This document shows positions 48,927-57,251 of a stretch of 64,000 nucleotides of DNA, piece by piece (positions within the stretch are counted from its first letter, which is position 1; the number at the start of each line of letters is the position of its first letter). This stretch comes from Azonexus sp. Its GTDB lineage: Bacteria > Pseudomonadota > Gammaproteobacteria > Burkholderiales > Rhodocyclaceae. The stretch spans positions 62,001 through 126,000 of the forward strand of contig NZ_JAVBXX010000006.1 of the NCBI RefSeq assembly GCF_030824335.1, given 5' to 3'. Below the pieces are notes generated by a model that searched no databases, was not told the origin of the DNA, and worked only from the letters and a program-made list of their open reading frames with translations. The translations under genes and the position numbers were made by a program.

Positions 48927-49967
48927 TTAAGCCCCGGGGCGAAGCAGTAACTGGATCAGCTTGCGGATTGGCGTCGGTACGCCGGCATTGACTGCGGCAT
49001 CCAGTGCAATCCACACCTGACCGGATTCGCCGACCATCGCTGGCTGGCTGGGCAAGTGACAGAGCACCGGCTGCAGGGTCAGGCGAAAATGCGTGAAGGC
49101 ATGGCGTAAGGTTGGCAGGTTCTGGCGTTCGCTGACGGTCAGTCCGCGTGCCGCGAGAACCTGATCCACTTCACCTTCCGGCGGCACCAGCAGACCGCCC
49201 CACAGTCCGCTGGGCGGTCGGCGTTCGAGCAGCAAATGCGTGCCATCCGTGATCAGCACGAAAGTTGATGTGCGTTCCGGAATCTTCGGTCGCGGGCGCG
49301 CTTCCGGCAATTCCTTCTGTCGCCCGTCGCGCCTGGCGACACAATCTTCGCCGAACGGGCAGGCCGGGCAGAGCGGTGTGCCGCGCGTACACAAGGTTGC
49401 CCCAAGGTCCATCAAGCCTTGCGTGTAGGCCTCTATGGCGCTTTCCGGCAGCAAGGTTTCGGCCAGTTCCCAAAGTTTGCGGTCAACCGGTGCCGAACCG
49501 GGAAAACCACCGATCCCAAAACCCCGGCACAGCACACGTTTGACGTTGCCATCGAGAATCGCCGCCCTTTGCCCAAAGCTGAATGCCGCAATGGCGGCTG
49601 CGGTCGACCGGCCGATGCCGGGTAATTCCGCCAGTTCAGCGGCGGTTTTCGGGAAAATTCCGCCGTGGACCGCAACAATCTGTTGCGCGCAGCGATGCAG
49701 ATTGCGCGCCCGTGCGTAGTAGCCGAGGCCGGCCCAATGCTCGATGACTTGCTCGATCGGCGCGCTGGCCAGCGCCGCCACGTCGGGAAAGCTGGCGAGG
49801 AAACGCTGGTAATAGGGGATCACCGTCGCGACCTGGGTTTGTTGCAGCATGATTTCAGACAGCCAGACCCGGTAAGGGTCGCGCGTTTGCTGCCAGGGCA
49901 GGTCATGGCGCCCGGCGGTTTTTTGCCAGGCAATCAGGCGTTGGGCAAAGCTTTGTTCTTTCGGCAA
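48927..49967 (-). CDS. mutY: A/G-specific adenine DNA glycosylase
   Basis: 346-residue base-excision repair enzyme that removes adenine opposite 8-oxoguanine. The N-terminal domain has SEIMLQQTQVATVIPYY, the helix-hairpin-helix LPGIGRSTAAAIAAF with catalytic Asp in AILDGNVKRV, and the 4Fe-4S ligands CTRGTPLCPACPFGEDC. The C-terminal NUDIX-like domain (about 225-340) recognises the oxidised base. It is divergent from the flavin reductase gene, with a gap of 64 nt. Confidence 0.96.
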   Translation of the reverse strand: MPKEQSFAQRLIAWQKTAGRHDLPWQQTRDPYRVWLSEIMLQQTQVATVIPYYQRFLASFPDVAALASAPIEQVIEHWAGLGYYARARNLHRCAQQIVAVHGGIFPKTAAELAELPGIGRSTAAAIAAFSFGQRAAILDGNVKRVLCRGFGIGGFPGSAPVDRKLWELAETLLPESAIEAYTQGLMDLGATLCTRGTPLCPACPFGEDCVARRDGRQKELPEARPRPKIPERTSTFVLITDGTHLLLERRPPSGLWGGLLVPPEGEVDQVLAARGLTVSERQNLPTLRHAFTHFRLTLQPVLCHLPSQPAMVGESGQVWIALDAAVNAGVPTPIRKLIQLLLRPGA

Positions 49968-50031
49968 ATTTCATCTCGACGCAGAATCGGCGAGCCGGGA
50001 TAATACGGCCTTTTTCCCGCAGCGATTCCAG

Positions 50032-50523
50032 ATGACCCAGCCCGTTCCCGATACCCGTTCCCTGCGCAACGCGCTCGGCCGCTTTGCCACCGGTATCGCC
50101 ATCGTTACGGCCATCGACCCGGATGGACATCCAATCGGTCTGACGGTCAATTCCTTTTCCGCCGTTTCCTTGCAGCCGGCGCTGGTGCTGTGGTGCCTGG
50201 ATAACGGTTCGCACAATCTGGAAGCCTTCCGCAAGGCCAGCCACCACGCCATCAATATCCTGTCGGCTGGTCAGCAGGATCTGTCCAACCGTTTCGCCAC
50301 CTGGCCTGCCGACCGCTTCGCCGGCTTGCCCTGGCAAGCCGGTGCCGGTGGTGCCCCTGTTTTTCCGGACTGCTGTGCCACCTTCGAAGTCGCCAACGAA
50401 ACCGCCCACGAAGGCGGCGATCATCTGATCTTTGTCGGACGCGTCGAACGTTTCACGGAATCGCCTGCATTGGCACCTTTGCTGTTCCACGCCGGGCAAT
50501 ACCGCAAACTTGCCGATAGCTGA
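50032..50523 (+). CDS. Flavin reductase-like (FMN-binding) protein
   Basis: 163-residue flavin reductase-domain protein. LRNALGRFATGIAIVTAIDPDGHPIGLTVNSFSAVSLQPALVLW is the signature of the family that supplies reduced flavin to monooxygenases or binds FMN itself. No partner monooxygenase lies nearby. The ATG at 50032 begins right at the domain. It is followed by the tRNA-Gly promoter, with a 61-nt gap to the tRNA. Confidence 0.9.
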   Translation: MTQPVPDTRSLRNALGRFATGIAIVTAIDPDGHPIGLTVNSFSAVSLQPALVLWCLDNGSHNLEAFRKASHHAINILSAGQQDLSNRFATWPADRFAGLPWQAGAGGAPVFPDCCATFEVANETAHEGGDHLIFVGRVERFTESPALAPLLFHAGQYRKLADS

Positions 50524-50537
50524 AGACGATTGAGCCA

Positions 50538-50566
50538 TTGAACAGGACGCGATCTAGGCTTAGAAT
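50538..50566 (+). promoter_or_regulatory. Sigma70 promoter of tRNA-Gly
   Basis: TTGAAC (50538-50543), 17-nt spacer, TAGAAT (50561-50566). A start about 7 nt further on would precede the tRNA by roughly 12 nt. Confidence 0.75.
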
Positions 50567-50584
50567 CGCGTCCTTGCCGTCCGA

Positions 50585-50658
50585 GCGGGCGTCGTATAAT
50601 GGTAATACCCTAGCTTCCCAAGCTAGAGCCGTGGGTTCGATTCCCATCGCCCGCTCCA
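50585..50658 (+). tRNA. tRNA-Gly (anticodon CCC)
   Basis: 74-nt cloverleaf: acceptor GCGGGCG with CGCCCGC, anticodon loop TTCCCAA, T arm GTGGGTTCGATTCCCAT, discriminator T and encoded CCA. The last 23 nt are repeated with one mismatch at 52357-52379, the hallmark of a tRNA used as an integration site. Confidence 0.97.
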
Positions 50659-50692
50659 TATAGAATTCTCGTAGGCCGTTGATCTGCAAAAG

Positions 50693-50723
50693 AAAAAGCC
50701 AACCAAAAGCGGTTGGCTTTTTT
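50693..50723. terminator. Bidirectional terminator after tRNA-Gly
   Basis: AAAAAGCCAACC and GGTTGGCTTTTTT around AAAAGC. It can end tRNA-Gly transcription and, on the other strand, that of the PIN-like gene. A relative with the same stem lies at 52402-52428. Confidence 0.85.
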
Positions 50724-50816
50724 GTTGTCTGGTAGATTTCTGGTTAGAAGCTATCGTTCGGTTCAAGAATGGTATGCACAATTGTGCGGGCTCTGAGAGC
50801 TGGCATGGTCTTGCTT

Positions 50817-52067
50817 CTAACAATTTGGTTTTGAGAGAAGGGCCTTTAATGCCGCAAGTCGTGTTCTGCCAATATCTTTGTGGTCACCATCACTGACTAA
50901 CTCCCAAGCGCTCAAGTAGTTATTCTTATCCGACTTAATCGAGATCGCCTTTGAAACACTTGATATCTCAGCAGAGATCAAAGCTAGCTGATTCCGCAAG
51001 TCGGTAGCCTTTTCAATTACCAGCGCCATGTCTTTTGAGTCTTCCTCAAAAACCCCCATCTGAATTACATTATCGACGCCCTTTAATTCAGCTTCAATAG
51101 CTAATTTTTTCTCAAGTAGTCTGTTATATCCAGAAACAAGCTGTTCACGAGCAGTGCCGGAAACAAGATAATCATCTTTATTTAACAAAGCATCAAAGAT
51201 AGCCCTTCGACGAACATCCCTAACTTCATTGAGAGCTGCAGTAGAAATGCTTTTCTTGATGAATTTATTGGAGTATTCCATAAATTGATCTGTTTTGTAG
51301 ATATAGAAATCTACTGATGCTTCCTTTTGCATTTCACTGATCAGTTCAGGTCTCGGTCCAATAGTCTTGCCATTTATTCTCAACCACCAATCTTCTTTGA
51401 CATCGTCGGTAACCAAGATTAATGGCGATTTTGTTTGTTTTCCATAATCAATCATTTGCAACCAAATAATTAAATCCCCGAACTTTCCGTCATCTTTTTT
51501 GGTTTGTGCGTCTTTGTAACCAGGTGGTTTTAATTTTGAATATCGTATATCACCATCCTTGTATATCTTGGCTAGCCGCTCATCATCGTAAGGGGCGCCA
51601 ACTCGACCATCGAATAGCTCCGTTATTGTATTTAGAATTGAGTCTTCATCAGTTTGAGGGTGTTTAAGCCGATGTTCATCTAAGTTTTTCAAAGCAGAAT
51701 CAAATCCTTTTTCGAGTCGACTTGCAAGGGAGTCGATCCGAATGATTGGATGCCGCTTGAAATCAGCAAATTTTTTTTCTAAATCAGACTTGTTGTTTTT
51801 TAACAATGACTCAAGTTTTTCATACGCATCCAGTTGTTCAAATATAACCGGAAGTCTGTTTTTGTGAAATTCGAGCGCTGCCTGATGAGGCAGCCATAGC
51901 CGCGATTTAAACTCTTTGAGAATCGAAATTAATCGATCTCGAGTATCGATAGAATATCGATAGAGGTTAAGAAGAACATTTGCGTCTAACGCAATTGTGC
52001 CGGTTTTCCAAATCTCATCGAATTGCTGGTCTGATGGACGATAGTAGCCATTAAATAAGTTTCGCAT
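50817..52067 (-). CDS. PIN-like domain protein, island cargo
   Basis: 416-residue protein. The N-terminal region IALDANVLLNLYRYS, LWLPHQAALEFHKNR, and later DDGKFGDLIIWLQM and LILVTDDVKEDWW give the spaced acidic residues of PIN-like nucleases (the PF18476 'PIN-like' group). The rest is helical and charged. Base composition is clearly more A/T-rich than the neighbours, with many AAA/AAT codons, which indicates transfer. It is the only gene of the tRNA-Gly element. RNA cleavage, perhaps in phage defence, is an inference from the fold. Confidence 0.8.
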   Translation of the reverse strand: MRNLFNGYYRPSDQQFDEIWKTGTIALDANVLLNLYRYSIDTRDRLISILKEFKSRLWLPHQAALEFHKNRLPVIFEQLDAYEKLESLLKNNKSDLEKKFADFKRHPIIRIDSLASRLEKGFDSALKNLDEHRLKHPQTDEDSILNTITELFDGRVGAPYDDERLAKIYKDGDIRYSKLKPPGYKDAQTKKDDGKFGDLIIWLQMIDYGKQTKSPLILVTDDVKEDWWLRINGKTIGPRPELISEMQKEASVDFYIYKTDQFMEYSNKFIKKSISTAALNEVRDVRRRAIFDALLNKDDYLVSGTAREQLVSGYNRLLEKKLAIEAELKGVDNVIQMGVFEEDSKDMALVIEKATDLRNQLALISAEISSVSKAISIKSDKNNYLSAWELVSDGDHKDIGRTRLAALKALLSKPNC

Positions 52068-52356
52068 AATGAAGTATTTTATTCACCCATCCACGCAATA
52101 CGTGGGCGGTTCAGTTATTAACGTGTGCTGAAGACTACTCTCTCACGAATGCCGTTGGCAATATTTTTAGGGGCTGGGTGACGCACTTAAGCGTGTCTGG
52201 TCACAGTGAAATCTAGTTTGGTAGTGCCGAGTCAAATGTCGATCGCTCGGATGCCCCCAACTGTGCTTCAGAGTTCTTCTGCAGTGCGTTGATTATTAAT
52301 AATTTGCATTGAATACGGAGATGCTAAGTAGTCGGTTGTAACGTCTGTTCGACGTT

Positions 52357-52379
52357 TTCGATTCCCTTCGCCCGCTCCA
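52357..52379 (+). repeat. attR-like partial copy of tRNA-Gly
   Basis: 23 nt matching the 3' end of tRNA-Gly(CCC), including CGCCCGCTCCA, with one mismatch. It marks the far edge of the island; bases before it do not form a tRNA. Confidence 0.85.
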
Positions 52380-52401
52380 AAATACAGAAAGTCGAAAGCA
52401 C

Positions 52402-52428
52402 AAGCCAACCCCGCAGGTTGGCTTTTTT
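52402..52428 (+). terminator. Displaced tRNA-Gly terminator
   Basis: AAGCCAACC, loop CCGCA, GGTTGGCTTTTTT. The same 9-bp stem as the terminator at 50693, suggesting that one of the two came with the island. Confidence 0.8.
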
Positions 52429-52506
52429 GTTGCCCAGTCCTTTGTCATGAAGTTTTCATGGAATTTGCTTCTAATGCACCCAGTTCATTCCATGAGTTTC
52501 ATTGTC

Positions 52507-52827
52507 ATGTACCGATATCTATTTTTTGTTCTGCTGGCATTCAATGCGGCGCCGACTTTGGCTGTCGAGTACGGATCGACTACGCTGCAGTACGCCTCTT
52601 CGCCATATGCCAGCGTGCAACGGTATTCTCAACACCTGTGCGCGAGGACGACGGCGCGCGCTTTACCGGCGTCGACCGGGTCGGGTTATGTGCATATCGC
52701 CTGTGATTCGGACGGGGTGAGGACCGGTGACGTTTTTGCCTTTTATCGCGAGGGCAGGCTGGAGATCAACTACCGTTTGGCGAGCAACGATGCTGGAGCA
52801 AGTCGTTTCTTTGCCGATGCGCGATAG
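52507..52827 (+). CDS. Small secreted protein of unknown function
   Basis: 106 residues from the chosen ATG. A signal peptide MYRYLFFVLLAFNAAPTLA is followed by a mature part of about 87 residues with two cysteines (HLCART, HIACDS). In-frame ATGs at 52447 and 52492 would lengthen the N-terminus but give a poor signal sequence; none has a good ribosome site. It lies just outside the tRNA-Gly element, after its terminator, and is convergent with the OprB gene (3-nt gap). No family recognised. Confidence 0.55.
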   Translation: MYRYLFFVLLAFNAAPTLAVEYGSTTLQYASSPYASVQRYSQHLCARTTARALPASTGSGYVHIACDSDGVRTGDVFAFYREGRLEINYRLASNDAGASRFFADAR

Positions 52828-52830
52828 GTT

Positions 52831-54174
52831 TCAGAGCAGGATTTCGAAGCGGATACCTGCGGCACGCGCTTTGCGGGCGCCGGCATCGCCACCTGAATGA
52901 TGAATCCATTGCAGGTCTGGTTGGATGGCCAGCCAGTGGTTGATTGAAATGCGGTAGGTCAGTTCTGCGGCGTTTTCGGCGTGCGCCATGTTCAGACCGT
53001 CATTCCCTTGCCGGCTGCTGCGGTATTTTTTCGCTAGCCCGGCAGTAGTCCAGGCCAGGCCGAAGGTGTCATCGGGTCTCGTTGCTAGAAGCCCGCGTAC
53101 GGCAATGCCGAGGTTCAGTTGTGCCTTGATGGGGGTTGAGTTGCCATCGGTGAAGGCGTAACGAAGCAAGCCGTTGACCTGGCGTGCCGGATTGCCTTGC
53201 AGGTTCCACAGTGAGTGTTCGGCTAGCAGGTAGGCGCCCCACGAGTTTCTCTTTTTCGGGTTGCCCAAGCGGTCGACCGCAAGTTGGTCATCAACCTTGT
53301 TGCTGTAACGCCATGCACCGATGGCATATTTGGCAACGCCTTCATGTTTTTCGTGCAATTTCAATTCCGGCGGCTGCAGGATATCGCCCGGGTCGCTGGG
53401 TTCGAAAACATGGCCTTGTTCGATGGGCATCCAGCCAAATTCAGCAATCGTGAAGTTCCCATCGTGCTTGCCGAATTTGATGTGCGTGCCCTTGGGTTTG
53501 GCCGGATCGCCGGGTATGCCGTCAAGCAGTGCGAGCATTCCGTAGCGGGTACGGTCGCTGGCCTGCCATTTGACGCGCATGCCGGCGGCCGAGTTGTTGA
53601 AGATCGATGGGCCTCTGGTCAGGGCGAGGTCGGCTGATACGCCGTAAGCGGGATTGATGAATACGCTGGCAGAGTCGAGGACGGAGAATTCGGAGTCGAC
53701 CGGATAAAGTCCGGCCAGCAAGGACCACTGTTCCGCCATGAAGCTTTGCTGAATCCAGGCATGGAAGAGCCTGCTCGTACCGACCGGCACCTCAATGTTC
53801 GAAACGCCTATCAAACTGCCGATTTCTCGTGCGTTGATGCCTGCGCCCCGGTTGTCGAGCAGGTGGAAATAGGCCGTGCCATCCTCCCAGCCCCAGAGCT
53901 TTTCGAGGTCGGCACGCAGCTTCAGATCGAGGTTGCTCATGCTGCGGGAAGCGCTGCCGAATCCACGGTTCAGGTTGTTGAAGCTGTCGAGCTTGAAGCC
54001 GGCCTCCACGGCGATTCCGCGCTGGTAAAGATTGCTGCGCAGACCGTGCCAGTTGCCGGTGAGCGTGTCGCGCTGATAGTCGGGGATGGGGGCATTGTCT
54101 GTCGCATTTGCTGAGCAGATCGTGCTGCCGACAAGGGCTGCGAAAATGAAATTTTGTAGCCGATTAGCGAACAT
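52831..54174 (-). CDS. OprB-family carbohydrate-selective porin
   Basis: 447-residue outer-membrane protein: signal peptide (about 1-25, ending ANA), then DYQRDTLTGNWHGLRSNLYQRGIAVEAGFKLD, the OprB-family opening, and a long beta-barrel sequence rich in Gly and aromatics ending FEILL. OprB proteins pass sugars across the outer membrane; the substrate here is unknown. It contains one exact GCGGTCGACCGC copy (53269-53280). The LON-domain gene ends 13 nt upstream of the start. Confidence 0.9.
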   Translation of the reverse strand: MFANRLQNFIFAALVGSTICSANATDNAPIPDYQRDTLTGNWHGLRSNLYQRGIAVEAGFKLDSFNNLNRGFGSASRSMSNLDLKLRADLEKLWGWEDGTAYFHLLDNRGAGINAREIGSLIGVSNIEVPVGTSRLFHAWIQQSFMAEQWSLLAGLYPVDSEFSVLDSASVFINPAYGVSADLALTRGPSIFNNSAAGMRVKWQASDRTRYGMLALLDGIPGDPAKPKGTHIKFGKHDGNFTIAEFGWMPIEQGHVFEPSDPGDILQPPELKLHEKHEGVAKYAIGAWRYSNKVDDQLAVDRLGNPKKRNSWGAYLLAEHSLWNLQGNPARQVNGLLRYAFTDGNSTPIKAQLNLGIAVRGLLATRPDDTFGLAWTTAGLAKKYRSSRQGNDGLNMAHAENAAELTYRISINHWLAIQPDLQWIHHSGGDAGARKARAAGIRFEILL

Positions 54175-54186
54175 TTCCCACCAAGT

Positions 54187-54816
54187 TCAGCCGAGCAGTT
54201 TGCGCTGATCCAGGAATTTTTCCAGGATTTCCAGCCGGGCCAGCGGGTCGTCGAGTTCCAGCAGTTTCTGTTTGGCCAGGTTCTGTACCGGTAGCACTTC
54301 GATGATGCGGTAGCCGACCCAGGCAGCATCGTCGTAGCGGTGCGGTTCGGGGATGCGTTCCGGGCCGAGGTCGCTGATGATGCGTTGCAGCAGCGGCAAC
54401 AGGCGTTCGCGATTTTGTGGCAACGGGGCTTCTGGTTCGATCAGCAACTCGACGGTGGCTTCGAGTAGTTTGCTGGCGCCGACCTCATGGTCGAGAATGC
54501 GAAAGCGCCGGCCGCCGATGGCGTTGATCATCAGGATGCCGAGTTGCTCCATGTCCCAGTTGCCGATTGTTGCCAGCGTGCCGACCAGATGCGGCAGCGC
54601 GGCCTCGCCGATTTCGTTGCCGCTGTCGATCAAGCAGATACCGAAGGGCGAACCGTTTTTCAGGCAGGTGGCGGCCATGTCCAGATAGCGTTGCTCGAAA
54701 ATTTTCAGCGGCTGGACGCCTCCGGGAAAGAGCACGGTATTGAGTGGAAACAGTGGGATACGTAGCGTTTCTACACTGCCGCCATCTGGTGAGCGAATGA
54801 AATCGAACCAGCCCAT
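54187..54816 (-). CDS. LON N-terminal (substrate-binding) domain protein
   Basis: 209-residue protein consisting only of the LON N-terminal domain (LRIPLFPLNTVLFPGGVQPLKIFEQRYLDM), without the ATPase or protease parts of Lon. Such stand-alone proteins are widespread in Proteobacteria and their function is not established. It starts 1 nt after the ubiX stop, within a run of close or overlapping minus-strand genes from rapZ. Confidence 0.92.
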   Translation of the reverse strand: MGWFDFIRSPDGGSVETLRIPLFPLNTVLFPGGVQPLKIFEQRYLDMAATCLKNGSPFGICLIDSGNEIGEAALPHLVGTLATIGNWDMEQLGILMINAIGGRRFRILDHEVGASKLLEATVELLIEPEAPLPQNRERLLPLLQRIISDLGPERIPEPHRYDDAAWVGYRIIEVLPVQNLAKQKLLELDDPLARLEILEKFLDQRKLLG

Positions 54817-54817
54817 G

Positions 54818-55429
54818 TCAGTGCGCCTCGCCCCAGCGTTGCATCAGCGTGTGTGCGACACCGACTTGATCGAGGACGCGGGCGACGACGAAATCGACGA
54901 TGTCCTGAACGCTTTGCGGGTGGTGGTAAAAGCCCGGGTTGGGCGGCAGGATGATGGCGCCGGCCCGCACCAGGCGCAGCATGTTTTCCAGGTGGATGGC
55001 CGAAAACGGCGTTTCACGTGGAACCAGCACCAGCTTGCGGCCTTCCTTGAGGACGACGTCGGCAGCGCGTTCGATCAGATTGTCGGACAGGCCCTGGGCG
55101 ATCGATGCCAGCGTGCCCATCGAACAGGGGCAGACGATCATCGCGTCGGGCGGGTTGGAGCCCGAGGCGACCGGCGCGAACCATTCCTCGCGGCCGAAAA
55201 CCTGCAGATTTTCGCGGTCGACCGCAGGAAAACGCGAAATCAGCGCCGCCCGGGCGTCGGCCGGCCGTGACGGCAGTTCGAAATCCATTTCCTGGCGGGC
55301 GACGATCTGCGCCGCCTGCGAATACAGCAGTTGCACGCGACAGCCGGCGGCCAGCAGGCTTTCCAGCAGGCGCAGGCCGTAGGGCATGCCGGAAGCGCCG
55401 GTCAGGGCGAGGCAGATGGTTTTGCTCAT
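54818..55429 (-). CDS. ubiX: Flavin prenyltransferase UbiX
   Basis: 203-residue enzyme that makes prenylated FMN for the UbiD decarboxylase of ubiquinone synthesis. FMN-binding motifs: ALTGASGMPYGLRLLESL at the N-terminus, CPCSMGTLASIAQGLSDNLIERAADV and PRETPFSAIHLENMLRL. The ATG at 55429 overlaps the preceding Gx-transporter gene's TGA by ATGA. It contains a parS-like site and one exact GCGGTCGACCGC copy. Confidence 0.96.
   Translation of the reverse strand: MSKTICLALTGASGMPYGLRLLESLLAAGCRVQLLYSQAAQIVARQEMDFELPSRPADARAALISRFPAVDRENLQVFGREEWFAPVASGSNPPDAMIVCPCSMGTLASIAQGLSDNLIERAADVVLKEGRKLVLVPRETPFSAIHLENMLRLVRAGAIILPPNPGFYHHPQSVQDIVDFVVARVLDQVGVAHTLMQRWGEAH
55011..55026. other. parS-like site (ParB binding), second copy
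   Basis: CGTTTCACGTGGAACC; the 14-base core at 55012-55025 is identical to that at 24100-24113. It lies within ubiX, overlapping the codons for the conserved PRETPF motif, so coding constraint could explain part of the match. Confidence 0.5.
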
Positions 55430-55959
55430 CGTGGGGAATCCGTAGCGGGCGTATCAGCCAGCAGTTTAGCTGCGATCAGACCGTTGATGGTGCCGAACAC
55501 CAGTGCCGCGCCGGCAAACACCGGCGTCAGCAGGAAGACCCCGTCGTGCGGAATCAGCCAGAGCCGGGCGAGCAACAGCTGGCCGCCGATATGGGCGAAG
55601 GCCGCGAGGATCGACAGGCTGACCGGTCCGAACCAGCGCACCGGCAGATGACGGGCGGCACCGAGGGTGAGCAGGCTGAGCGTGGTCCCGCTCAGCGACA
55701 GGAAGAAGCCGGGGGCGAGGAAATAGCCGAGCAGCAGGCTGCCGGCGAGCACGCGCAGGACGCTGACCCAGACTGCCGTGCCCCAGCCGTAGCGCAACAG
55801 CACGACCAGCGTGATGATGTTGGCCAGCCCCGGTTTGACCCCGGGCAGCGGCGAGGGAATCGCTGCATCGACCAGCGACAGGCCGACCGCCGCCGTCGCC
55901 AGCCAGGCAACGCGACGGTCTTCCGGTGTCACGGTGAGTTCAGTAACTGATTGAGTCAT
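55426..55959 (-). CDS. Gx-transporter family membrane protein
   Basis: 177-residue protein with about five transmembrane helices, annotated in relatives as 'heptaprenyl diphosphate synthase component I' or Gx transporter (VDAAIPSPLPGVKPGLANIITLVVLL is the signature). It overlaps the NusG-domain-II gene before it (20 nt) and ubiX after it (4 nt). From memory, the same two families form EetA/EetB of flavin-based extracellular electron transfer in Gram-positive bacteria, so a membrane redox role is possible. Confidence 0.85.
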   Translation of the reverse strand: MTQSVTELTVTPEDRRVAWLATAAVGLSLVDAAIPSPLPGVKPGLANIITLVVLLRYGWGTAVWVSVLRVLAGSLLLGYFLAPGFFLSLSGTTLSLLTLGAARHLPVRWFGPVSLSILAAFAHIGGQLLLARLWLIPHDGVFLLTPVFAGAALVFGTINGLIAAKLLADTPATDSPR

Positions 55960-56314
55960 AGACCTTGGTCCGGCCGGTGATTTGCACGCTGACGCGATTG
56001 GGAGCGCAGATGGCGATTTCGCCCGGCCGCATCAGCCAGCCTTGCTTGACGCAATATTGCCGCGGACCGGGGTCGGAAACGACGCGGGCGCGCCCGGGTT
56101 CGACAGCAATCAGCGTGTTGCCCAGTGGTCCCGGCACCTCGATCTGCTTTCTTGTCTTGAGGTCGATATCGGCAAACACCTGGCCTTCCTGCCGGATGAT
56201 CGCTCGGTCGGCCAGCCCGCCTTGCCAGAACATCGGGATGCTTAGTCCGACCAATGCGCCGCCGCCCAACAGAATCAGCCAGTCGCCCGGCCGGAACAGG
56301 GCAAGCCAGCGCAT
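55940..56314 (-). CDS. NusG domain II-containing membrane-anchored protein
   Basis: 124-residue protein: a single N-terminal helix (about 12-32) and an extracytoplasmic NusG-domain-II fold (EVPGPLGNTLIAVEPGRARVVSDPGPRQYCVKQGWLMRPGEIAICAPNRVSVQI). The two cysteines CVKQGW and ICAPN are conserved in the family. The ATG at 56314 overlaps the rapZ TGA by 1 nt. It is not the transcription factor NusG. Its pairing with the Gx-transporter protein is the main clue to function. Confidence 0.85.
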   Translation of the reverse strand: MRWLALFRPGDWLILLGGGALVGLSIPMFWQGGLADRAIIRQEGQVFADIDLKTRKQIEVPGPLGNTLIAVEPGRARVVSDPGPRQYCVKQGWLMRPGEIAICAPNRVSVQITGRTKVYDSISY

Positions 56315-57183
56315 CAAGCGCCGGCCAGCGTGCGATGCCGGACGAGTGTACGCAAAGGTGTACGAACCGGCGCGGTGGCCTGATGGGAAAATTCGCCAGC
56401 CAGCACTTCGGCCAGGTAGACCGAACGGTGTTGGCCGCCGGTACAGCCGATAGCGACTGTCAGGTAATTGCGGTTGTCGCGAATGTAATTCGGCAGCCAG
56501 TCACTGACGAAACGCGCGATATCTGCCCGCATGCGCAAGACGTCGGGTTCGCCTTCGAGAAAATCGATGACCGGTTGGTCGCGCCCGGTCAGTGGACGCA
56601 ATTCGGGCGTGTAATACGGGTTGGGCAGGCAGCGCACATCGAACACAAGATCGGCATCAAGCGGAATGCCGTGTTTGAAGCCGAAAGACTGGAACATCAA
56701 GGTCAGTCCCTGGCTGGCGTCGGCTTCGATGAACTGGCGCACCCATTCGCGCAAGGCATTGGCTTTCAGCCCGCTGGTATCGATGCGGTGGCCGAGGTTG
56801 GAAATCGGGGCGAGCAATTCGCTCTCGGTATGAATCGCTTCGGCCAGTGTCTGTTGGTCCGAGGCCAGCGGATGGCGGCGCCGGGTTTCCGAATAGCGCT
56901 TGAGCAGCGTTTCTTCGTTCGAATAAAGAAACAGGAAGGTGTGACGGACGTTGTCTTCCGAGAGTATTTCCAGCTTTTCCGGCAGTAATTCGATACCGCC
57001 GCCGGATCGGGCATCGATGGCGATGGCGAGCTTGCTTACTTTTTCTTCCCGGAGCATGCGGACAAGAACGGTCAGCATGGCTACGGGCAAATTGTCGACA
57101 CAGTAGTAACCCGAATCTTCGAGGAGGTTCAGGGCAACAGACTTGCCGGAACCGGAGAAGCCGCTGATCAGTATGAGTTCCAT
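56314..57183 (-). CDS. rapZ: RNase adapter protein / P-loop protein RapZ
   Basis: 289-residue P-loop protein. In E. coli it guides RNase E to the small RNA GlmZ and so controls amino-sugar synthesis. Walker A is [12 protein letters not shown], with [34 protein letters not shown] and [12 protein letters not shown] as the conserved blocks. The ATG at 57183 (MELILIS) matches the family start; an ATG at 57195 is also in frame. It heads the overlapping run down to the LON-domain gene. Confidence 0.95.
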   Translation of the reverse strand: MELILISGFSGSGKSVALNLLEDSGYYCVDNLPVAMLTVLVRMLREEKVSKLAIAIDARSGGGIELLPEKLEILSEDNVRHTFLFLYSNEETLLKRYSETRRRHPLASDQQTLAEAIHTESELLAPISNLGHRIDTSGLKANALREWVRQFIEADASQGLTLMFQSFGFKHGIPLDADLVFDVRCLPNPYYTPELRPLTGRDQPVIDFLEGEPDVLRMRADIARFVSDWLPNYIRDNRNYLTVAIGCTGGQHRSVYLAEVLAGEFSHQATAPVRTPLRTLVRHRTLAGA

Positions 57184-57251
57184 GAGACAGAGCATAATGA
57201 AGGGTCTGCCTTGCCGCAAGCCACGGCATAATAGGCAGAAAAGGAGACATC

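Larger units (their letters stand above)
50636..52379. mobile_element. Mini-island inserted at the tRNA-Gly 3' end
   Basis: Flanked by 23-bp direct repeats: the tRNA 3' end (50636-50658, attL) and 52357-52379 (attR), differing only at one base (A versus T). Each is followed by a closely related terminator. Inside lies a single AT-rich gene (PIN-like, 50817-52067) and about 290 bp of AT-rich DNA (52068-52356) in which I find no open frame worth calling. No integrase is present, so this is a decayed or passenger element. Confidence 0.75.

Noticed and set aside
52068-52356. Second cargo gene in the tRNA-Gly element
   Set aside because: No open frame with a plausible start, ribosome site and protein-like composition; only AT-rich spacer is seen.
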